Origin: CALCCV01 sp964388665
GTDB lineage: Bacteria; Bdellovibrionota; Bdellovibrionia; Bdellovibrionales; Bdellovibrionaceae
Reading direction: 5' to 3'
Assembly (NCBI GenBank): GCA_964388665.1
Contig: CAYMBJ010000060.1
Location: 1 to 24,489 of the forward strand
DNA length: 24,489 nt
Numbering within the stretch: the first letter of the stretch is position 1; each line of letters starts with the position of its first letter. The position numbers and the translations under genes are program-made. The notes beneath the pieces were generated by a model. It was not told where the DNA came from. It saw nothing but the letters and a program-made list of their open reading frames with translations, and did not search any database. Positions 1 through 7,862 of the stretch are shown in pieces.

Positions 1-49
1 AAGTTGAAAACCGAAAAAATCAAAAAAATATGAGTTTTTCAGGAGCCTG

Positions 50-334
50 TTAGTGAACGATGTTGCGAATGAGACTAACAATCGACTCCGCACCAAAGCC
101 GATGACCGCGCCAATGATGGCCGCGAACAGATATGATCGGGCGTTGGGTGAACCCGTAAGATACGCAAGTCCCGCAAAAAGAAGGCCCAGCACGCTAAGG
201 AGTGGCAAGATCGTACCAAGTAACTTCTGTTGAAGAGCCATCATGGTGGATTCAACAGAAGCAAAGGCGAGTTCCGGGAATGCAAGATATACGAAGGCGC
301 CCAGTAGCGCGCATAAGCTGTATTTCAATTTCAT
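50..334 (-). CDS. VirB2/TrbC-like conjugative pilin subunit
   Basis: A 94-residue protein with an N-terminal signal sequence ending near FAFAS-like residues (Leu/Ala-rich, cleavage likely after ALA-F-A around residue 25). Two further hydrophobic segments follow, at about residues 42-60 and 68-85, separated by a short polar loop with GSPNAR. This is the size and architecture of VirB2/TrbC prepilins, which form the extracellular pilus of type IV secretion systems. The start is supported by AAGGGG six bases before the ATG. It is the last complete gene of a minus-strand run of small genes. The rest of a T4SS is not in the window, so any partners would lie beyond the left edge. Pilin sequences diverge quickly, so the call rests on topology and length rather than a signature motif. 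A generic small membrane protein is the alternative. Confidence 0.62.
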   Translation of the reverse strand: MKLKYSLCALLGAFVYLAFPELAFASVESTMMALQQKLLGTILPLLSVLGLLFAGLAYLTGSPNARSYLFAAIIGAVIGFGAESIVSLIRNIVH

Positions 335-406
335 GACTAACCCCTTTTTAATGTAAAAACGAATAGGTGGCTTTCAGTGGGTGAGTCTTAAGTGCGCAAG
401 GAGGAC

Positions 407-754
407 TTATAGGGCTTCGGCCTTTTCGCTCGGGAAAAGACTCATGAACATATGTGAGGCCAGATCGGGAAATTTCATATAGAGATGAGTTCGCACCTGA
501 TCCATGATTTTTGCGAAACCGACGGGATTTTGAAACACCACTTTGCCATCGTCCTGTGTGACCACCTTTGCGAAGATCGTATAACCAGGACCTTGATTTT
601 TTGAGAGGTAAAACAGGCTTTCTGGTAGAACCATAAGTTTCACCCTATAATGACTTTCGCCTTCATTTTGAAATGCAAATCCCGCAAGCCTAAGTCCGAC
701 TAGTTGACCATTGATCTCGCGACCTCTGAATATTTCGTATCGTCTTTGGTTCAT
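407..754 (-). CDS. hypothetical plasmid-type protein
   Basis: A 115-residue soluble protein that I do not recognise. It has no signal peptide or membrane segment. It has alternating beta-like stretches in its first two thirds (for example VKLMVLPESLFYL and YTIFAKVVTQDDGKVVF) and a helical C-terminus. The ATG at 754 is preceded by AGGGGG at four bases. A TTG one codon upstream is possible but less likely. It lies 72 bases upstream of the VirB2-like gene, on the same strand, and is probably co-transcribed with it, so a role in a mobile-element backbone is inferred from position alone. Confidence 0.6.
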   Translation of the reverse strand: MNQRRYEIFRGREINGQLVGLRLAGFAFQNEGESHYRVKLMVLPESLFYLSKNQGPGYTIFAKVVTQDDGKVVFQNPVGFAKIMDQVRTHLYMKFPDLASHMFMSLFPSEKAEAL

Positions 755-811
755 CAAACCCCCTAAGAATTAATGATTTTGACCCGAGCCTAATTCGCTA
801 TGCCGGCATTT

Positions 812-1012
812 TTATGTGCACATCCTGTCAAGTGAACTGGCAAGATCCCGACAGAGTCTGAGTTGTCTGATCGCGTGTCTTATTCGGCTTCGAAGACGTG
901 AACTGCTTTTTCGCTCATGAACCGGCAAAGCCAACATGATTTCACTAAAGCGAGCGCGGATCAGTTTTATGTCATACTCAAATTGCTTGTCTGGCTGGCG
1001 GTTTCCCAACAT
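812..1012 (-). CDS. small basic hypothetical protein
   Basis: A 66-residue, strongly basic, helical protein (Arg-rich between about residues 36 and 55, e.g. SSSRLRSRIRHAIRQLRLCR). The start chosen is the ATG at 1012, because GGAGG lies six bases before it inside the upstream gene. A longer frame from 1030 has no such site. The gene overlaps the end of the upstream ORF (978-1169) by 35 bases, which suggests translational coupling. Function is unknown. The Arg-rich helix could bind nucleic acid, but there is no recognisable motif. Confidence 0.5.
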   Translation of the reverse strand: MLGNRQPDKQFEYDIKLIRARFSEIMLALPVHERKSSSRLRSRIRHAIRQLRLCRDLASSLDRMCT

Positions 1013-1169
1013 AGGCCACCTCCATTTCACGCAATTGGTACTCCAGAGAATGAATCAATTGTAGTAGCCTCGGGTTAGCAATCAGTTCATCTGTGGAAAC
1101 CTCGGCCCGAATTCCTTTGAGAACTGTTTGAAGGTAACGCATTCGTTTTGCCATTAGGTGTTCGCGCAT
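978..1169 (-). CDS. small helical hypothetical protein
   Basis: A 63-residue, predicted all-helical protein. The start is the ATG at 1169, with GAGGAGG eight bases upstream; the upstream TTG at 1199 has no comparable site. It is part of the coupled run of small minus-strand genes: a 35-base overlap with the next gene and 13 bases from the previous one. No family is recognised. Heptad-like spacing of Leu/Ile (LLQLIHSLEYQLREME) hints at a short coiled coil. Confidence 0.52.
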   Translation of the reverse strand: MREHLMAKRMRYLQTVLKGIRAEVSTDELIANPRLLQLIHSLEYQLREMEVAYVGKPPARQAI

Positions 1170-1182
1170 ATGTCGATCCTCC

Positions 1183-1404
1183 TCAGTACCAGCGGCCAAT
1201 TTCCATCTGGTGCCGCGTCTTTTTAGATTCGATCTGGGTAAATTGCGAATAGTCGAGATCTGGCGAAGAAACTATGGCAGACCAAAATTCCTGAAACCAC
1301 GATCGATCCTCTGAAGATTTGATATCCATCTGATCAACTAGAGCATCATTGGGTTGACCACATTTGATGGGTACTGTTTTTTGTCTTTGAATTGAATTTC
1401 TCAC
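1183..1404 (-). CDS. small hypothetical protein
   Basis: A 73-residue protein starting with GTG at 1404, preceded by GGAGG at six bases. The frame stays open to 1479, but that longer version would overlap the upstream gene and has no ribosome-binding site. The sequence is polar, with a Trp/Phe-rich centre (SWFQEFWSAIV) and a basic C-terminus. It is unrecognised. Its neighbours suggest a small gene of a plasmid or conjugative-element backbone. Confidence 0.45.
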   Translation of the reverse strand: MRNSIQRQKTVPIKCGQPNDALVDQMDIKSSEDRSWFQEFWSAIVSSPDLDYSQFTQIESKKTRHQMEIGRWY

Positions 1405-1450
1405 TGGTTTCCTCCGTTGTTGCGAAAATGAATTGGGCACTGTGAATATT

Positions 1451-1693
1451 TCAAGCGACGTCATTTGATGGGGCTTCATCTGGACGTTTCTGAAAAATTA
1501 GCGTGACTGGGGCAGCCTTGCGTCCACCGGATGTTGAAAGCAGAGCCTCGGCTTGTCGAATCTCCTGAAGATGATTGGCGGTCATGTCATCCCACCAATC
1601 CACAATGAAGAGACATTCAAAGCAGTGGGAATAGGTCTGAAGTTTCTCGAAACTCCGCGAACCACAGCGCGGACACTTGGATATAAAAGACAT
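1451..1693 (-). CDS. small zinc-ribbon protein
   Basis: An 80-residue protein with two Cys pairs near the N-terminus: CPRC at about residues 7-10 and CFEC at about 24-27. This is a classic four-Cys zinc-ribbon or rubredoxin-like knuckle. The C-terminal half is a helix followed by a polar tail. The start is the ATG at 1693, directly behind AAGGAG. It is the first gene of the minus-strand run that leads to the VirB2-like pilin. Zinc ribbons of this size are usually nucleic-acid or protein adaptors; the specific function is unknown. Confidence 0.6.
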   Translation of the reverse strand: MSFISKCPRCGSRSFEKLQTYSHCFECLFIVDWWDDMTANHLQEIRQAEALLSTSGGRKAAPVTLIFQKRPDEAPSNDVA

Positions 1694-1928
1694 TTTCTTC
1701 TCCTTACGAGAGCCGTCAGATGCGTCTCTCAATAATTACTAATGCAAGGAGAAGGACGATTTGTGCCAAGCGAGCAAGTTGTGGAAAAGAGGGAAAAATT
1801 CAAAAGCTAAAAATCTCGACTCTTGATTTTAGGATCAGATTTGATACTTGGCGCATCACTCCTGAGACTGAAAATGTCAGCTATTGGCAATAGGGTAATT
1901 GATTTTTTAATCGGCACTGAGGTATAGG

Positions 1929-2273
1929 TTGCTCACGATGGAATTTAAGAAAATATTGAAAGATCATGTCGACACTCCTACAAACCCCATAGTCGCAAAA
2001 ACAGGCGATAGAGGTATTATAGTAAAGTACGATCCGCGCCCTGAGTGGAAGGGCTGGATTCAGTGTACCCTGGACGACGGCCAAATCGGTTGGGTCTCGG
2101 ATAGCCACCTTGAAATCAAGGATTCTCGCGTCACATTTATCAAAGACTACAATGCTTTTGAAATTCACGTCCATGTTGGTGAAACTGTCGAGGTGCTTCG
2201 AGAAGACAATGGCTGGGCTTGGATTAGAAAGCCCGACGGCTCAGAAGGCTGGATACCTTGTCAGTGCTACTGA
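1929..2273 (+). CDS. tandem SH3-like domain protein
   Basis: A 114-residue cytosolic protein built of two SH3-like units of about 50 residues. Each has a conserved pattern: a hydrophobic strand with GD/GE, an acidic-basic turn, then W-x-W or GWI and GWV/GWI near the unit's end (WKGWIQ...GQIGWVSDSHL and GWAWIRKPDGSEGWIPCQCY). Such domains bind peptides or act as adaptors in bacteria. The TTG at 1929 has GAGG at six bases. The ATG at 1938, nine bases downstream, is the alternative, but its spacing to GAGG is poor. The gene stands alone between opposite-strand neighbours and ends in a strong terminator. The partner is unknown. Confidence 0.7.
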   Translation: MLTMEFKKILKDHVDTPTNPIVAKTGDRGIIVKYDPRPEWKGWIQCTLDDGQIGWVSDSHLEIKDSRVTFIKDYNAFEIHVHVGETVEVLREDNGWAWIRKPDGSEGWIPCQCY

Positions 2274-2314
2274 CTTAAGATTGACGACTGAGATCCAATC
2301 TGACAAGTGAGGAA

Positions 2315-2352
2315 GGCGTAGGGTTTACTAGTAAACCCTACGCCAGTTTTTT
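2315..2352 (+). terminator. strong intrinsic terminator after the SH3 gene
   Basis: A perfect 30-base palindrome (2315-2344, arms GGCGTAGGGTTTACT and its complement) is followed after two bases by eight T residues. This is a classic Rho-independent terminator for the plus strand. The minus-strand side has no T-run, so it is directional. Confidence 0.92.
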
Positions 2353-2397
2353 TTAATCATGCGACCGATTGCATGTGAAGTGATTTCAGATCGTCAA

Positions 2398-3725
2398 CTA
2401 TTTGGATTTAAGAGTACGGCTAAGAAAATTTTCAATTTTTGGCCAGGCGTCTTCGCCAGCTTTTGCGGTATCTCTAGCGTTTCCGCCCAAATCCATAAAT
2501 CGTTTAAAACTTTGGTCAAGGGGAAACAGCGAATTCGTCGTCGGGTTTCCAGCCAAGGGAAGCGAATGTCCAGCTCCCTGATAGCAGTAGGACTCATCAT
2601 CAAAAGGATGAGAATTTTGCTTCAATCGTATTGTGATTTGATCCATATAAAAACAGGAAGGCCAAATTTGATCATCACTGCCTCCGAGGAGCAAAATTGG
2701 GCTAGAAATGTTCTCAACTGGAATCGTTGCATTGGCGACTGCCTCAGAATTTTCAAGCGAAGTAACGGAGGTAAGAGACGCCTTGGCGTAGCGTTCAATT
2801 GTTACTCCGCCAGGTGCCGTTACATACTCTACAAAACCGCTCAAAAGTGGAACAAAAGGAAGGTCTAAGTTCTCTGCAGTCCAAGAAGTCACTTCGCTTT
2901 CTTCCATCGATCCCCAGTTAACGCTAGTCGGACTCACCGCTACTACCGCATTAAATGAAGAAATTCGCGATGCCAAAATTAGTGCGAGCTCCGCCCCTCG
3001 GGAAAAGCCGACAATTCCAATTTTTTTGGGTTAACAGTCTTTTGCTCCTCCAACCATTTAACTCCAGTCTCTAGATACTCAAGCGGAATTCTTCTTAGAG
3101 ACTGTGGTAATCCTTCCGCACGAAAGTATGCCAGAGATAACGCCGCATATCCTTGGCTAGCCATGTAGGCCGCCAAATCTGACGTCGCCAATCCTCCTTC
3201 AGAGCCACCTAAGATGAGCAGTGCAGGATTTGAGCGTTTACCAGACGGAAAGTAAAACTCTCCGACCAAGCCATTTACATTGACAGTCTGTTTGGAAACA
3301 CCCTGAATATAAGCCATTCTTCGCAATTTAACATGAGCTATCTCAATACCCTTGGATTCCAGAGAAAGATAGAACTCATCGGGCTTTAGATTTTCGTTTT
3401 CGGTTGGCATTCCAATGGCCCGCATTGACCAAAATGGACCCCAGATATCAGGTCCAGAGTACGAGCCGCTTATCGGGGCCGCTGTGTTAACTTCGACTGC
3501 CCCTTTCGAATCGACAATATAATCATTAGAAGACTCGAAAACGCGACCATATAAAACTCGTCGAACCTTGAACGTCACTGTTGATTCAGGCACCAGATTT
3601 TGAAATGAAATGTCTACTTTCTCACCAAACAGCGCTGGATTTTTACTCAGCAGCACTTGCGGAACGGCGGCGTGAGCTAAATGTATGAAAGCAACTATAA
3701 AAAACAAAGGCAATATTTTTAGCAT
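2398..3725 (-). pseudogene. BAAT/acyl-CoA thioesterase-like hydrolase, split by a frameshift
   Basis: Two abutting frames, 2979-3725 and 2398-2976, together make one protein of about 440 residues. The first part has a signal peptide (residues 1-19), then a beta-rich domain like the N-terminal domain of bile-acid-CoA:amino-acid N-acyltransferases and acyl-CoA thioesterases, then the start of an alpha/beta-hydrolase (LLILGGSEGG). The frame changes at a run of seven A at about 3022-3028 on the minus strand. Reading with one extra A, or slipping back one base, restores a nucleophile elbow G-F-S-R-G. The rest then carries the catalytic Asp (LLLGGSDDQIW) and His (GAGHSL). The likely activity is acyl-thioester or ester hydrolysis in the periplasm. 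The split may be a real mutation, a sequencing indel in the homopolymer, or programmed slippage. No convincing ribosome-binding site precedes the ATG at 3725. Confidence 0.75.
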
Positions 3726-4111
3726 AGGTCTGAATATAATTTATGTTTCTAAATTTTTCGATGCAATCTCATCAGATTGAAGTAATTTCATGTTATTGAC
3801 AGATTTGACTGCTCTAGAGAGACATGGATGCGTTGGCTAAATTCAAACGCTTGTGTTCAGTCAATCCTAGAAGCAATCGGATGCGCTTACCCCGTCTCTT
3901 CCATTAACTCTTAATGAGGGTGAAGATCTAAGCGGATGTTGCCTCGGATGTTAGAGGCAATATTCACTGGTGAAACGTTCGTCTATACATGGGCTATAAG
4001 GCGCCTATCTTCAAAGGCCTGTCAGGTGATACGTACCTGGAAGATGCCGAATGATTTGACATTTCTCTCATAGTTCGCATAAAGATTCCCTAATCAAATT
4101 ATGGAGACAGT
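3726..4111. other. intergenic region between divergent genes
   Basis: No gene is seen. The region separates the divergent hydrolase and caspase-fold genes and should hold both promoters, but I cannot place confident -35/-10 boxes. There is one small hairpin, TTGCCTC at 3939-3945 pairing with GAGGCAA at 3954-3960. No T-run follows it. Confidence 0.4.
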
Positions 4112-5797
4112 ATGAAAGCAATTTTCGCTTGGTTGACTCTTTTTATACCTATGGCAGTTTTCGCCCAAAGTAGCGCCAACCAATTACTTATCGTGTCGGG
4201 CGGAGGCAGTCCTGAGAGCAATCATTACTCCCAATATTTGCAGACAATTTCAATCTATTTGGATTTGAAACATCGCCTGGATTACACAGTAGATGTCTTT
4301 TTTGGCGCCGGAAACAATCAGCACACGATTGCCAATTTTGCTGACGTTCACAAAACAGAGAGAACTCCCAATGCCACCTTTGAAAAGTTCATTATCGGCA
4401 CAATTGAAAACAACAGAGCTGCCACAAAAGAGAATGTCTTAAATTTTTTTAAGAACGAGATCGCTCCTGGCCTTGAAAATTTCTTCCTTGTGGTTTCAGA
4501 CCATGGGATGCCCAATCTGGTAAACGGTGAGAGTGATCAGACATTTTCAAACAATTGCATAGATATGTGGACCGTAAAAAGTGACGGTCAAGTTTTATCT
4601 GATTTGGGAACTTTCGAAACGGCAAGGTGTCTGTCAAAGAATGAATTGAAAGCTTTGATGAATGACTACGTGCCGGCCAAAAAGAAAATTTTTGCAATGT
4701 CTCAGTGTTTTTCAGGAGGTTTTCATCAAATGTCGGTGGATGAGTCCGGTGAATATCCAACCGCTGATACAAATATTTGTGGCTTTACCGCTATCACTCA
4801 TGATTCTTGGGCTAGTGGATGCTCTCCGGACGTCGATGGGCCTACCTACCAAGGCTATGAGAGGTCTTTTACGGAGCAGCTCACCGGATACGATTACGTG
4901 AATAGAAAAAGACTTCGCTCGCCAAAAGCGTCTTTTCTTGAGGCGCATGTCGAGGCCATTCTAGAAGACCTTACAGTAGACATTCCGCTGACCACAACAG
5001 AGTATTACCTCTGGAGATGGGCTTTAAAAGTGGTGGACTCCAGGTTTGCAAAGCGAACGGGCGGGGATTTGGTAAAAGCTCGCGAAGTTTTCATGAAAGC
5101 TGCAGATTTTTCGTATGAACTTGAAGATTCTGACTTCAAAGCAAAAAGACTTCTGTATTTGAAAATGTCGAAAGTGATTCAGAACAAATTCCCAGATATT
5201 GCATTGTCGGTTGATCTACCCTTGACCGAGCTTTCCGTAAAAGTCGGTGAAATGAAGAACCAAATGGATGAGGTAGAAAATCAGATTGAAAGTCTAGATA
5301 AGCAATCGACTAAAATTTTTGAAGAGGTAACATTCAGGTATTGGCTAGAGCAAATTGCTCTGGGCGCTCCCTTAAATCTGACCCCTAAAGAATTTGAGAT
5401 GGAAAGATATATATTAGACCTAGCCAAGACCCACAATACCTCAGGTTCTAGGTATTTGAAGAGCCGCCTCTTGCCGATTTTTTGGGTGGGTAATCGCGAT
5501 AAAGGGGAATCCTATTCGATTTACCTTAGTCGCCGGATCAATAAGGTATCGCAATATGCGCTCAGCTCAGGAAATTTGGAGTTGATTCGACAAACCAATC
5601 AAATGCTTGATCTTGACCAGAAAGTAGAAAAGTTGAGTCAGCAAATGGACGGGTTAGCGCGACGGCATGGCCTCATCAGAAGAATGCTGATTTATCGGCA
5701 AATCTTAGGAGCCTGGGCGGCTTTAGATATTTTGAATGATCTTACTGCCCTAAGCGAAACTAAGGGCCTAATTCAATGTGAAAGTACCAAACTCTAG
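4112..5797 (+). CDS. secreted caspase/legumain-fold (clan CD) cysteine peptidase-like protein
   Basis: A 561-residue protein with a clear signal peptide (residues 1-19, ending VFAQ). Residues about 22-270 resemble a caspase-haemoglobinase fold. A hydrophobic strand runs into S-D-H-G (His131) and a second runs into S-Q-C-F-S-G-G (Cys199), which matches the His-Gly and Cys dyad of C13/C14-type peptidases. Between them are insertions with several cysteines (Cys149, Cys173) that could form disulfides outside the cytoplasm. The C-terminal 280 residues are mostly helical, with a coiled-coil stretch at about 375-405. GGAG lies five bases before the ATG. It is a stand-alone gene. In this setting it could be a prey-degrading or self-processing protease. 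Catalysis is inferred from the dyad only, and the substrate is unknown. Confidence 0.62.
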   Translation: MKAIFAWLTLFIPMAVFAQSSANQLLIVSGGGSPESNHYSQYLQTISIYLDLKHRLDYTVDVFFGAGNNQHTIANFADVHKTERTPNATFEKFIIGTIENNRAATKENVLNFFKNEIAPGLENFFLVVSDHGMPNLVNGESDQTFSNNCIDMWTVKSDGQVLSDLGTFETARCLSKNELKALMNDYVPAKKKIFAMSQCFSGGFHQMSVDESGEYPTADTNICGFTAITHDSWASGCSPDVDGPTYQGYERSFTEQLTGYDYVNRKRLRSPKASFLEAHVEAILEDLTVDIPLTTTEYYLWRWALKVVDSRFAKRTGGDLVKAREVFMKAADFSYELEDSDFKAKRLLYLKMSKVIQNKFPDIALSVDLPLTELSVKVGEMKNQMDEVENQIESLDKQSTKIFEEVTFRYWLEQIALGAPLNLTPKEFEMERYILDLAKTHNTSGSRYLKSRLLPIFWVGNRDKGESYSIYLSRRINKVSQYALSSGNLELIRQTNQMLDLDQKVEKLSQQMDGLARRHGLIRRMLIYRQILGAWAALDILNDLTALSETKGLIQCESTKL

Positions 5798-6315
5798 AGG
5801 GAATAACCACTTTTTAAGATGCCCAGTCCCAGTGGCTTGACTTACCGATAATCAAATGCGCGTCGAATTTGGCGCAGTTGTTCGAGCTATTCGATCGAGT
5901 CTAATGTCGCTCGAATGTGCGAGCAAGGCGCAGTTTTGTCGCCAACTGTAGAATTAGCGCCTTTATAACCCGACATTGATATACCAAGCTCGCTGATAGT
6001 TTCGTCCTCCTATGAATACGTGAACATATCTGTCGCATTCAGTAGCGCCTTATCATTGCTCTGTTGATAGGCGGCTTTCTGCACTACCATGAGATGCTAA
6101 ACTTTTCATTGAGTTCCATCGGTGTGCGAAGACAGTGACGCGATCTTTGCCCCGTTCTGGAAAGATTGGAAGGTCCCCCAAAATCACCTGCCACTGTCAA
6201 AAAAACTGGATTGAGGATCTTAAACCAAGACAGATTTCGCTAGGTTGTCGATTTTCATCGCGGTGTGGTTAATTTATCATTGAATGCAACTTGCTGACAA
6301 ACCATCAACTTAGAT
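5798..6315. other. 518-base region without a gene
   Basis: No frame with a ribosome-binding site is seen. The region lies between convergent genes. It contains two similar stretches around GGCGCAGTT (about 5870 and 5933) flanking a run of CGAG/CTCG-type inverted motifs, possibly the remnant of a small repeat. No clear terminator with a T-run is visible. Confidence 0.35.
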
Positions 6316-6693
6316 TTAAGGACTACTTTTTTCCATGGCCATCATCCACGGTTTAATTTCAACTATTAGAAGACCACTCTTAACCGCCGGATCGGTATCA
6401 GCGAAGGTCTTCATTTCTTCTAAAGAAACGTCTGAAGTGGGAATCATCATGCCGCCGGAATGGTCAAGAAACGGTCCTCCAACTGCAAGCTTTCCTTTTT
6501 TGTAAAATTTAATATAGTGCTGCACGTGTTCTTGGACGCCAGGTTGCTCACGAAAGTCTACTCCTTGCCGCCACTCAGGACCGGGTTTATGAAAAACAAC
6601 GAACCTAACAGGCTGTTGGTTTTGGGACTGAGACATAGAAACCCCCAAAGTTATTAAAGCAACTAAACTAGCAATCCATACGGCAAATTTCAT
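6316..6693 (-). CDS. exported YCII-related domain protein
   Basis: A 125-residue protein with an N-terminal hydrophobic signal (residues 1-20), followed by a single ferredoxin-like YCII domain. It shows the family's features: an N-terminal strand VRFVVFHKPGP, then H-V-x-H-Y-I-K-F, G-K-L-A-V-G-G-P-F, and the C-terminal D-P-A-V-K-S-G-L/ E-I-K-P-W. Most YciI-like proteins are cytosolic, so the exported form is notable. AAGG lies seven bases before the ATG. It follows the lanthipeptide-like operon on the same strand, but 128 bases and an inverted repeat separate them, so it probably has its own promoter. The biochemical role of the family is poorly defined. Confidence 0.75.
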   Translation of the reverse strand: MKFAVWIASLVALITLGVSMSQSQNQQPVRFVVFHKPGPEWRQGVDFREQPGVQEHVQHYIKFYKKGKLAVGGPFLDHSGGMMIPTSDVSLEEMKTFADTDPAVKSGLLIVEIKPWMMAMEKSSP

Positions 6694-6721
6694 TTTTAAA
6701 CCTTTTCAATATCATTGAACC

Positions 6722-6758
6722 ATGTACCATAGGACTGATCAGATTTACAATGGTACAT
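6722..6758. promoter_or_regulatory. inverted repeat, candidate operator of the YCII gene
   Basis: Perfect 9-base arms ATGTACCAT (6722-6730) and ATGGTACAT (6750-6758) enclose a centre with TGATCA. The element lies about 30-65 bases upstream of the YCII start, where a repressor would sit. No T-run follows on either strand in the right place for a strong terminator. Confidence 0.4.
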
Positions 6759-6821
6759 AAAAAGTAATGCCATTAAATCTCACGTTAATTGGAAGAATTA
6801 TAGCATCTGTCGAATCCAAGA

Positions 6822-7862
6822 TTATTGGCGCAACGATTTGAAACATTCGGCTGGGTTGGAAAAGGTGAGTTGAGATTCTGACAGGTTGAGAGACCGATGG
6901 GAGAGCTGGAATCGCGTTTCGCAGATTCCCATTTTTCTTTGTAGGAAAAGCAATCCGTGAACCAATTTCTGCTTAATCTGCGCTGGGGAGCCAAGGATCA
7001 CGTCGGGAGGCATGGCATGGCGATGGACATCGGCTAGGAACGGGCCAAGATCCGCAACAGGTCGTAGGGAATAGGTGGACGATGCCACCCAATAAAGGGC
7101 ATCGTCGCCTAAAAACTTACAAAAATAAGGAATGTCGCCTCGATCTAGCTGATTCTTCTCTTCAGGCAAGATGTCACTGATCATTGCTCGTCCTGCAAGA
7201 TGCTCCCGATATGGGGCCGTGTTGCGAATGATAACTCGCACTGGAACGTCGTTTAGTTCACAGGTCGTAAGTCTTTGCTTCAAGTCATCGAATTTGCCCA
7301 TAGATGCCTCGAATAGATCAATAAAGCCAGCAAATAGTTGTTCTCTTTGAGCTTGGGTGATCTCGGCAATAGACGGTGCTAAGCGACTCAATGCAGATGT
7401 TTCAAATGCGACATCCTTGAATGGGAGGAGCACTGTCTCGTGTGGCAAGATGAGATTCGTCAGGACCACTTCGGCATCAATTGCTTGCAGATGGGACGAG
7501 GTCATAACGACGTTGTATTTATGCAGGTCGCGAATTCCAAATAGATATGAATATGCCAAAAGAACGCCGAATCCATAGAAGTGTTCCAATGTGGCTTCAG
7601 TACTTTGATTGACCACTTCCCTCGACATTCCCGACCAAGCAGAAACGTGTTCCACCTCAAGGTTGAAGAGATACTTCGAGAGCGGTGTAGATCCGTTTGA
7701 TCCGATTTCATTAAAAAAGGGATTTAATGGACTCAGTTTACCAAAGAACAGAAATTCCCAAAAAATAGAGCGAGGCTTCTGGAACCATTCTCCAGAAGCC
7801 CTCGATTGAACTTTGACGGCTTTACCGAAATTGTGTCGGTCGGCTTCAAAGTACATCTGCAC
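6822..7862 (-). CDS. stand-alone LanM-type lanthipeptide dehydratase domain (DUF4135)
   Basis: A 346-residue protein matching the core of the dehydratase half of class II lanthipeptide synthetases, which phosphorylate Ser/Thr of a precursor peptide and then eliminate phosphate to give dehydroamino acids. Visible hallmarks: D-R-H-N-x-G-K near residue 8; Q-K-P-R-S (Lys29); D-L-H-K-Y-N (Asp112, His114, Asn117) and I-D-A-E (Asp129), 17 residues apart; V-R-V-I-I-R-N-T-A-P-Y (Arg209, Arg213, Thr215); and L-D-R-G-D-I-P-Y-F (239-247). From memory this order and spacing agrees with the kinase-like and elimination residues of CylM. About 240 N-terminal residues and the whole C-terminal LanC cyclase of a normal LanM (about 1,000 residues) are absent. 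The GTG start overlaps the stop of the 26-residue peptide gene by one base, so translation is coupled. It is the last gene of the operon. Activity is untested, but the motif set makes a decayed gene unlikely. Confidence 0.85.
   Translation of the reverse strand: MQMYFEADRHNFGKAVKVQSRASGEWFQKPRSIFWEFLFFGKLSPLNPFFNEIGSNGSTPLSKYLFNLEVEHVSAWSGMSREVVNQSTEATLEHFYGFGVLLAYSYLFGIRDLHKYNVVMTSSHLQAIDAEVVLTNLILPHETVLLPFKDVAFETSALSRLAPSIAEITQAQREQLFAGFIDLFEASMGKFDDLKQRLTTCELNDVPVRVIIRNTAPYREHLAGRAMISDILPEEKNQLDRGDIPYFCKFLGDDALYWVASSTYSLRPVADLGPFLADVHRHAMPPDVILGSPAQIKQKLVHGLLFLQRKMGICETRFQLSHRSLNLSESQLTFSNPAECFKSLRQ

Noticed and set aside
1741..1765. A possible second sigma-54 site before the small-gene run (minus-strand TTGGCAC at about 1766)
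   Set aside because: The base pair ten positions after GG is CC rather than GC, so the -12 element is missing.
2359..2868. A 169-residue plus-strand ORF
   Set aside because: It is antisense to the BAAT-like hydrolase, has basic, low-complexity composition and no ribosome-binding site.
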